Assembly: GCF_011682045.1 (NCBI RefSeq)
Contig: NZ_VVIW01000023.1
Coordinates: 1-64,000 of the forward strand
Length of the DNA: 64,000 bases
Reading direction: 5' to 3'
DNA from: Massilia aquatica
GTDB taxonomy: Bacteria > Pseudomonadota > Gammaproteobacteria > Burkholderiales > Burkholderiaceae_D
The notes below the pieces were generated by a model that did no database searches, had not been told where the DNA came from, and saw nothing but the letters and a program-made list of their open reading frames with translations. The position numbers were made by a program, and so were the translations under genes. Positions 59,117 to 64,000 of this stretch are shown piece by piece. The number at the start of each line of letters is the position of its first letter. Positions within the stretch are counted from its first letter, which is position 1.

Positions 59117-59658
59117 ATGATCAGCCAGGAATACTGGGATGAGCTGTTTGAGGAGTACCAGATCTACAAATGCGCGGTCGCCAGTAAAAACCAATTGAAG
59201 GTTTTCATGCTATCGATGGCTACAGCGCGTCCGACATCTACGCTGGCGGCGGAGCCGGCGATCTTTGGCGATACGACGGAAACCGCTGGTACCGATGCAC
59301 GGTGCCGACCACCATGCGTATCCAGACAATCGGTTGCGCAGGAGACGGCTTTGTCTATGTGGGCCTGCAAGGCGGATCGGTGATGCGCGGCCGCGACGAC
59401 GACTGGCGCTTGATATACAAGGGCGCCATGAGTTTGCCTTTCCGGGATATGGTGTGGTTTGCAGGGAAGGTGCGGTGCACCTCAGACTTTGGGACCTGGA
59501 CGATCGAAAACGGCGTACTGGTCGACCCGGAACTGCCGTCCAGCGTACGTGCGTGTTCGGGAAATCTTGCGGTTGGCGATGGCGTGATGCCGTTGGCGGG
59601 ATTTTATGGCGCAAGCGTCTTCGACGGTACCACATGGACGCCGTTCGGTCCGCCGTGA
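59117..59658 (+). pseudogene. Frameshifted gene for a propeller-like protein of unknown function
   Basis: AAAGGGG-type site precedes ATG at 59117: MISQEYWDELFEEYQIYKCA then VASKNQL. A frame change near 59195 then allows GFHAIDGYSASDIYAGGGAG, DLWRYDGNRWYRCTVPTTMR and QTIGCAGDGFVYVGLQGGSV through to FGPP and the stop at 59658. The second part has repeating YVG/W-x-x-Y-x-G strands like a beta-propeller blade. Both parts have normal codon use, so a single indel (or sequencing error) broke one gene. Confidence 0.7.
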
Positions 59659-59703
59659 CTTTCCGTGGTTTGAAGAAGTGGCGTCGAGATGCGGTCCAGT
59701 CTG

Positions 59704-60870
59704 CTACGATACTTGCCGGCTGGCTGTGCCGCCGATCAACAGCAGAATGCTCGACAGAACAAGGATCGCCACGCCCAGCGCCACCGGCAGCAAGCCGCCC
59801 GTCAAAAACGGCGCGACCGCCATCGTGGCCAGCGCGGTCATCCCGAACGCCGCCGTCATGACCACGCCAGCTCCCTTGCCAGGGTTGCCCGCGGCCAGCG
59901 ACAGCGCGCGCGACATCAGCGACGGCCCGCGCAGGCCCAGCCCGGCGCAAAACACGGCCCACGCGGCGATCAGCGCCGTCAGCGAACGCAGGTCGGCCAG
60001 CGCCTGCGCCAGCATCATGGCTGCCGCCAGCAGTTGCAGGCCCGCCCCGATCAGCATGGCGCGCCCGACGCCGTGGCGCCCGGCCAGCCTGGCTCCGCCC
60101 GTGGCCGCCAGCATGAAGGCGCCGACTCCGCACAACTGCAGCACCGCAAACCCGCCCACGCCAGTGCCGATCCAGGCCGTCACCAGATGCGGCGCGCTGG
60201 CGACGACCATCAGCAGTGCCCCGAACATGGTCGCGTAGCTGAGCGCATGCCGTGCAAAGCCCCAATTGAGCCAGGTCCCAGCCGGGTCCGTGGCCTTGGC
60301 GGCCTGCGCGGCGTTTGCGCCGCGCCCGACAATGCGCGACACCAGCGGCAGCAAGCCCACGGCAACGGCCGCAATCAGGTAAAAGGAGACGCGCCAGTCC
60401 AGGTGCAGCACGATGGCCGCGCCCAGCACCGGCCCGATGGCCGGCACGGTCGACTCGACGGTGGCCACCAGCGCCATCGCCGCCACGCTGTCGGCTTCGG
60501 AAAAGCGCCGCCGGATCAGCGCCGGCACGGCCACGGTTGCCGCGCCGGCGCCCAGGCCCTGGACCAGGCGTCCGATCAGCAAGCTCGGCATATCCGGCGC
60601 CAGGCCGCATACCACACTACCGACGGCCAGCAGGACGGTGCCCGCCACGATCGCGTGCAAGTCGCCATAACGGTCGGCCACGGCACCCCATGCGAACTGC
60701 GAGAAGGCCAGCGCCAGCATGAAAACTGCCATGGTGCCTTGTCCGGCGGTCATCGTGGCGCTCAGCTGGGCCTGCATGCTTGGCAGCGCGGGAAGATACA
60801 GGTCCGATGCCAGCATGCCGACGGCAGTCAGCGCGGCAAGCGGCATGGCGAGGCGGCGCTGTTGGCTCAT
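59704..60870 (-). CDS. Bcr/CflA-type multidrug MFS transporter
   Basis: A 388-residue membrane protein with about 12 helices. The start LAMPLAALTAVGMLASDLYL then PALPSM is the Bcr/CflA mark, followed by AFSQFAWGAVADRYGD and IGRLVQGLGAGAATVAVPAL. It is a proton-driven exporter of drugs or other small compounds; substrate unknown. It is followed on the minus strand by nothing in operon; the gene upstream is the AlkD-like gene on the same strand at 61591. Confidence 0.9.
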   Translation of the reverse strand: MSQQRRLAMPLAALTAVGMLASDLYLPALPSMQAQLSATMTAGQGTMAVFMLALAFSQFAWGAVADRYGDLHAIVAGTVLLAVGSVVCGLAPDMPSLLIGRLVQGLGAGAATVAVPALIRRRFSEADSVAAMALVATVESTVPAIGPVLGAAIVLHLDWRVSFYLIAAVAVGLLPLVSRIVGRGANAAQAAKATDPAGTWLNWGFARHALSYATMFGALLMVVASAPHLVTAWIGTGVGGFAVLQLCGVGAFMLAATGGARLAGRHGVGRAMLIGAGLQLLAAAMMLAQALADLRSLTALIAAWAVFCAGLGLRGPSLMSRALSLAAGNPGKGAGVVMTAAFGMTALATMAVAPFLTGGLLPVALGVAILVLSSILLLIGGTASRQVS

Positions 60871-60913
60871 GGCTCTCGGAAAGAATTTTCAGAAAACCAA
60901 GATTAGCATAAGT

Positions 60914-61591
60914 TCATCGCCCCATATTCAGATGTTTGCCCGCCTCGCGCACGGTCAGGGCGGACAAGGTGGCGCGATGTGCCAGCAGAAAAACGCGCAC
61001 CGCCTCGGGGTCGTGATGGGCATAGTCGCGCAAGCCCCAGCCGATGGCCTTGCGGATGAAAAAATCCTCTTCGTGCGCCAGTTGCAAGGCGTAGCCGAAC
61101 AGGCGCGCCAGGTCGGTATCGGCGCGCCAGCCAAGTTGATGCAGCATGGCCACGCGGCGCGTCCACAAGTCCGGGTGGCGTACGGCCTCGTCCATGCGCG
61201 GCTGGCGCAGCGCAGCGTCCGCGCGCACCACCGTGCCGACGACCACCGCCAGCGCATCGACCGCATCCCACCACGCCGCCTGGCGCGCCAGCGCCAGCAG
61301 CGCGTCGATGTGCGCGCCATCGAGTTGCTTGACGTGCGCGGCGAGCAGGTCGATGGCGGCGTACTGGCACTCGCGCTGCGGCTCGCGCCACAGTTCGCCG
61401 GCGGCCCCGAGCAGCACCCCGGCGTCCACGCCCTTGAGGCTGCGCACAAGCGGCTTGAGCGCGGCGCGCCGGGCCGGCGTGGGAATGCCGTGGAAGGCGA
61501 ACTGGTCGCGCATGTAGGCGCTCATGCGCGCCGCCTGGGCCGGATCGGCCAGCGCGGCGAGGGTATTTTTCACTTGTTCGGCTATGCTCAT
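60914..61591 (-). CDS. DNA alkylation repair protein (AlkD-like, HEAT-repeat glycosylase)
   Basis: A 225-residue all-helical protein. MRDQFAFHGIPTPARRAALK is the family start block, AAWWDAVDALA carries the key Trp-Asp pair, and LWTRRVAMLHQLG carries the Arg. The C-terminal HEEDFFIRKAIGWGLRDYAH is diagnostic. AlkD-type enzymes remove bulky alkylated purines without base flipping. The start at 61591 fits the family better than the open frame to 61633. It is divergent from the thiolase. Confidence 0.92.
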   Translation of the reverse strand: MSIAEQVKNTLAALADPAQAARMSAYMRDQFAFHGIPTPARRAALKPLVRSLKGVDAGVLLGAAGELWREPQRECQYAAIDLLAAHVKQLDGAHIDALLALARQAAWWDAVDALAVVVGTVVRADAALRQPRMDEAVRHPDLWTRRVAMLHQLGWRADTDLARLFGYALQLAHEEDFFIRKAIGWGLRDYAHHDPEAVRVFLLAHRATLSALTVREAGKHLNMGR

Positions 61592-61643
61592 GGGCAGCTT
61601 TTCCAGGGCGTTTGGGCGGGGTGCGATTGGCACGCATAATTTT

Positions 61644-61662
61644 GCGAACGACCGTACTAAAA
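61644..61662. promoter_or_regulatory. Predicted operator upstream of the thiolase (beta-oxidation motif, site 3)
   Basis: GCGAACGACCGTACTAAAA shares ACGACCGT plus CTA with the sites at 43457 and 36256. A likely promoter, TTGCGA (61643-61648) and TATTCT (61668-61673), spaced by 19 bases, surrounds it. It starts 83 bases before the thiolase start, in the gap divergent to the AlkD-like gene. Confidence 0.65.
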
Positions 61663-61726
61663 TGTGCTATTCTCGTAGCGATCAACACAGCGCATTGCGC
61701 ATATTAATCCAACTCAGGAGACACAA

Positions 61727-62905
61727 ATGATAGATGCCGTCATCGTATCGACCGCCCGCACCGGCCTGGCCAAATCGTGGAAAGGTGCGTTCAACATGAC
61801 GCACGGCGCCACTCTCGGCGGCCATGTGCTGCAGGCCGCCATTGCCCGCGCCGGTATCGAGCCGGGCGAGGTCGAAGATGTCATCATCGGCTGTGCCAAT
61901 CCGGAAGGCGCCACGGGCGCGAACATCGCGCGCCAGATCGCCTTGCGCGGCGGCTGCCCGGTCTCCACGGCGGGCATGACGGTCAACCGGTTCTGCTCGT
62001 CGGGCCTGCAATCCATTGCGCTCGCGGCGCAGCGCATCATTGCCGGCGAAGGCGATATCTACGCCGCCGGCGGTGTCGAATCGATTTCTTGCGTGCAGCA
62101 GGAAATGAACCAGCACATGCTGGCCGATCCATGGCTCAAGGAACACAAGCCGGAAATTTACTGGCCCATGCTGCAGACGGCCGAAACCGTGGCCAAGCGC
62201 TACAACATCGGCCGCGACCGCCAGGATGAATACGGCGTGCAGAGCCAGCAGCGCGCCGCCAACGCCCAGGCCGCCGGCCTGTTCAACGCCGAAATCGTGC
62301 CGATGACCACCACCATGGGCGTGGCCGACAAAGCCTCGGGCATGCTGGTCACGCGCGAAGTGACCATCAGCGCGGACGAAGGCATCCGTGCCGATACCAC
62401 GCTCGAAGCCGTCTCCAAGATCCGCAGCGCGGTGCCGGGCGGGGTCATTTCGGCCGGTAACGCCAGCCAGTTTTCGGATGGCGCATCGGTTGCCATCCTT
62501 ATGAGCAGCAACGTGGCGCAAGCGCGCGGCCTGCAGCCGCTCGGCATCTTCCGCGGCTTTGCCGTGGCCGGTTGCGAGCCGGATGAAATGGGCATCGGCC
62601 CGGTGTTTGCGATTCCCAAGCTGCTGAAAAAAGCCGGCCTGTCGATTGCCGACATCGGCCTGTGGGAACTGAACGAAGCGTTCGCGGTGCAGGTGCTGTA
62701 TTGCGCCGACCGCCTGGGCATCCCGATGGACCGCCTCAACGTCAACGGTGGCGCGATTGCCGTCGGCCACCCGTACGGCGTCTCCGGCGCCCGCCTGGTC
62801 GGTCACGCCCTCATCGAAGGCAAACGCCGTGGCGTTAAATACGTCGTCGCGACCATGTGCATCGGTGGCGGCCAGGGCGCTGCCGGCCTGTTCGAAGTCG
62901 TCTGA
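61727..62905 (+). CDS. Acetyl-CoA C-acyltransferase (thiolase)
   Basis: A 392-residue thiolase that cleaves 3-ketoacyl-CoA in the last step of beta-oxidation. The nucleophile is Cys90 in NRFCSSGLQ, the catalytic His is His348 in AVGHPYG, and the acid-base Cys is Cys378 in [13 protein letters not shown] precedes the ATG. It is followed by an acyl-CoA dehydrogenase gene 56 bases downstream; both probably form one operon under the upstream motif. Confidence 0.95.
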   Translation: MIDAVIVSTARTGLAKSWKGAFNMTHGATLGGHVLQAAIARAGIEPGEVEDVIIGCANPEGATGANIARQIALRGGCPVSTAGMTVNRFCSSGLQSIALAAQRIIAGEGDIYAAGGVESISCVQQEMNQHMLADPWLKEHKPEIYWPMLQTAETVAKRYNIGRDRQDEYGVQSQQRAANAQAAGLFNAEIVPMTTTMGVADKASGMLVTREVTISADEGIRADTTLEAVSKIRSAVPGGVISAGNASQFSDGASVAILMSSNVAQARGLQPLGIFRGFAVAGCEPDEMGIGPVFAIPKLLKKAGLSIADIGLWELNEAFAVQVLYCADRLGIPMDRLNVNGGAIAVGHPYGVSGARLVGHALIEGKRRGVKYVVATMCIGGGQGAAGLFEVV

Positions 62906-62961
62906 TTCACGCCGGGGCGCGCGCTCCGGCGCGGCCCCGCAACCTTTCCACGGGGCCCTAG

Positions 62962-64000
62962 ATGCAATCCAAGATATTGTCACGCCGCGATCTCGACTTC
63001 CTGCTGTATGAATGGCTGGACGTGGAGGCGCTGACCGCGCGTCCACGCTTTGCCGACCACAGCCGCGAAACGTTCAACGCGGCCATCGATACCGCCGAAC
63101 AGATCGCCACCGACCTGTTCGCGCCGCACAACAAAAAGAACGATCAGCACGAGCCGCATTTCGACGGCACGACCGTGACGATCATTCCCGAAGTAAAAAC
63201 CGCGCTCGACGCTTTTTCCGCCGCCGGCCTCATGGCGGCAGGGCAAGATTACGAGTTCGACGGCATGCAACTGCCATGCGTGCTCGAAAAATGCGTCAGC
63301 GCGTACGTTACGGCGGCCAATGTGGCCACCTCGGCCTACATTTTTCTCACCATCGGCAACGCCAACACCTTGCTGAAAACCGCCACGCCGCAGCAGATCG
63401 AGCGCTTCGTGCGGCCGCTTTATGCCGGCAAATTCTTCGGCACCATGTGCCTGTCGGAACCGCAAGCCGGTTCCAGTCTGTCCGACATTACCACCCGCGC
63501 CGAGCCCGACCCGGCCGAGGGCTCCGATGGCGAGCGCCAGTACCGCCTGTCCGGCAACAAGATGTGGATTTCCGCCGGCGAACACGACCTCGCGGGCAAT
63601 ATCGTGCACCTGGTGCTGGCCAAGATTCCTGGCCCGGACGGGCGCCTGATTCCGGGCGTCAAGGGTATCTCCCTGTTCATCGTCCCCAAGTTCCTGGTCG
63701 GCGACGATGGCGAGCCGGGCGAGCGCAACGACGTCGTGCTGGCCGGACTGAACCATAAGATGGGCAACCGCGGCACCACCAATTGCCTGCTCAATTTCGG
63801 CGAAGGCCGCTTCAAGCCGCTCGGCAAGGCCGGTGCGGTCGGCTACCTGGTCGGCCAGCCGCACCAGGGCCTGGCCAATATGTTCCACATGATGAACGAA
63901 GCGCGCATCGGGGTCGGCCTTGGCGCCGCCGTGCTGGGCGTGACCGGCTACCTGCACGCGCTCGACTATGCGCGCAGCCGTCCGCAAGGACGCCACCCGG
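62962..64000 (+). CDS. Acyl-CoA dehydrogenase (3' end beyond the window)
   Basis: The first 346 codons of a FAD enzyme that makes the 2,3 double bond of acyl-CoA. It opens MQSKILSRRDLDFLLYEWLD, the N-terminal block of the large (about 590-600 aa) acyl-CoA dehydrogenases. MCLSEPQAGSSLSDITTRA binds FAD and acyl-CoA; NKMWISAGEHDLAGNIVHLV and GLANMFHMMNEARIGVGLGA are also typical. The frame stays open to the window edge. With thiolase, FadJ-type enzyme and ligase it completes the beta-oxidation set. Confidence 0.94.
   Translation, partial: MQSKILSRRDLDFLLYEWLDVEALTARPRFADHSRETFNAAIDTAEQIATDLFAPHNKKNDQHEPHFDGTTVTIIPEVKTALDAFSAAGLMAAGQDYEFDGMQLPCVLEKCVSAYVTAANVATSAYIFLTIGNANTLLKTATPQQIERFVRPLYAGKFFGTMCLSEPQAGSSLSDITTRAEPDPAEGSDGERQYRLSGNKMWISAGEHDLAGNIVHLVLAKIPGPDGRLIPGVKGISLFIVPKFLVGDDGEPGERNDVVLAGLNHKMGNRGTTNCLLNFGEGRFKPLGKAGAVGYLVGQPHQGLANMFHMMNEARIGVGLGAAVLGVTGYLHALDYARSRPQGRHP

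Noticed and set aside
59210-60610. A 466-codon minus-strand frame across the Bcr/CflA gene
   Set aside because: It is the wrong frame of the transporter; the Ala/Gly/Arg-rich translation has no membrane helices, while the true frame has twelve.

Overview
The window looks like chromosomal DNA from a betaproteobacterium of the Burkholderiales, most likely an Oxalobacteraceae member of the Massilia/Duganella/Janthinobacterium type. This rests on high G+C by eye, strong third-position G/C bias, gene content (PpiD downstream of tRNA-Asp, paired parvulin isomerases, Liv-type transporter next to beta-oxidation genes, MHS transporter) and protein style. The genus is inference. Most of the window is ordinary core metabolism, broken by several lower-G+C accessory patches.

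Layout. 1-5.4 kb: the end of one tRNA and a complete tRNA-Asp with a terminator, then ppiD, two small unknown genes and a large unknown protein on the minus strand. 5.5-9.0 kb: an unknown 244-residue protein, a pair of paralogous exported proteins flanking a small HExxH-containing frame, and a cysteine-bearing unknown gene. 9.0-17.7 kb: mnmH and tesA, a divergent YbbA-type ATPase, nnr, a fused 5-oxoprolinase and a Lys/Ala/Pro-rich membrane-anchored protein. 17.7-22 kb: an accessory patch with a broken ricin-type lectin fragment, three AT-richer exported proteins (one a B-lectin) and an inverted array of tandem repeats. 22-34 kb: a receiver-TPR protein with Glu at the phosphoacceptor position, purL, small ABM/NIPSNAP proteins, two parvulins, bolA, yciB, msrB and selO. 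34-36 kb: a lone gene with a PD-(D/E)XK-like core. 36-46 kb: acyl-CoA ligase, a five-gene Liv-type ABC transporter and a FadJ-type bifunctional enzyme. 46-57.6 kb: regulators, acetyltransferases, a PACE efflux protein, a serine hydrolase, a hydroxyaspartate-lyase operon, a gamma carbonic anhydrase and an MHS transporter with a large extra domain. 57.6-64 kb: a YhcG-type nuclease, a frameshifted unknown gene, a Bcr/CflA transporter, an AlkD-like protein, thiolase and a partial acyl-CoA dehydrogenase.

How the genes fit together. The ligase, acyl-CoA dehydrogenase, hydratase/dehydrogenase and thiolase make a complete beta-oxidation cycle in three separate loci. All three loci carry the same palindrome-like motif (core ACGACCGT followed by CTA) upstream, so one regulator probably controls them. 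The Liv-type transporter lies between two of these loci and may import an organic acid rather than, or as well as, amino acids. SelO and MsrB are adjacent and both concern redox or protein oxidation. The DauR-like regulator overlaps a hydroxyaspartate ammonia-lyase, which suggests local control of that enzyme.

The most interesting items are the shared motif at the three beta-oxidation loci, the orphan PD-(D/E)XK-like gene, the four 11-bp-phased repeats before the MHS transporter, the inverted tandem-repeat array, the three-gene exported cassette, and the exported paralogues with the HExxH frame. No CRISPR array, intact transposase or prophage is visible.
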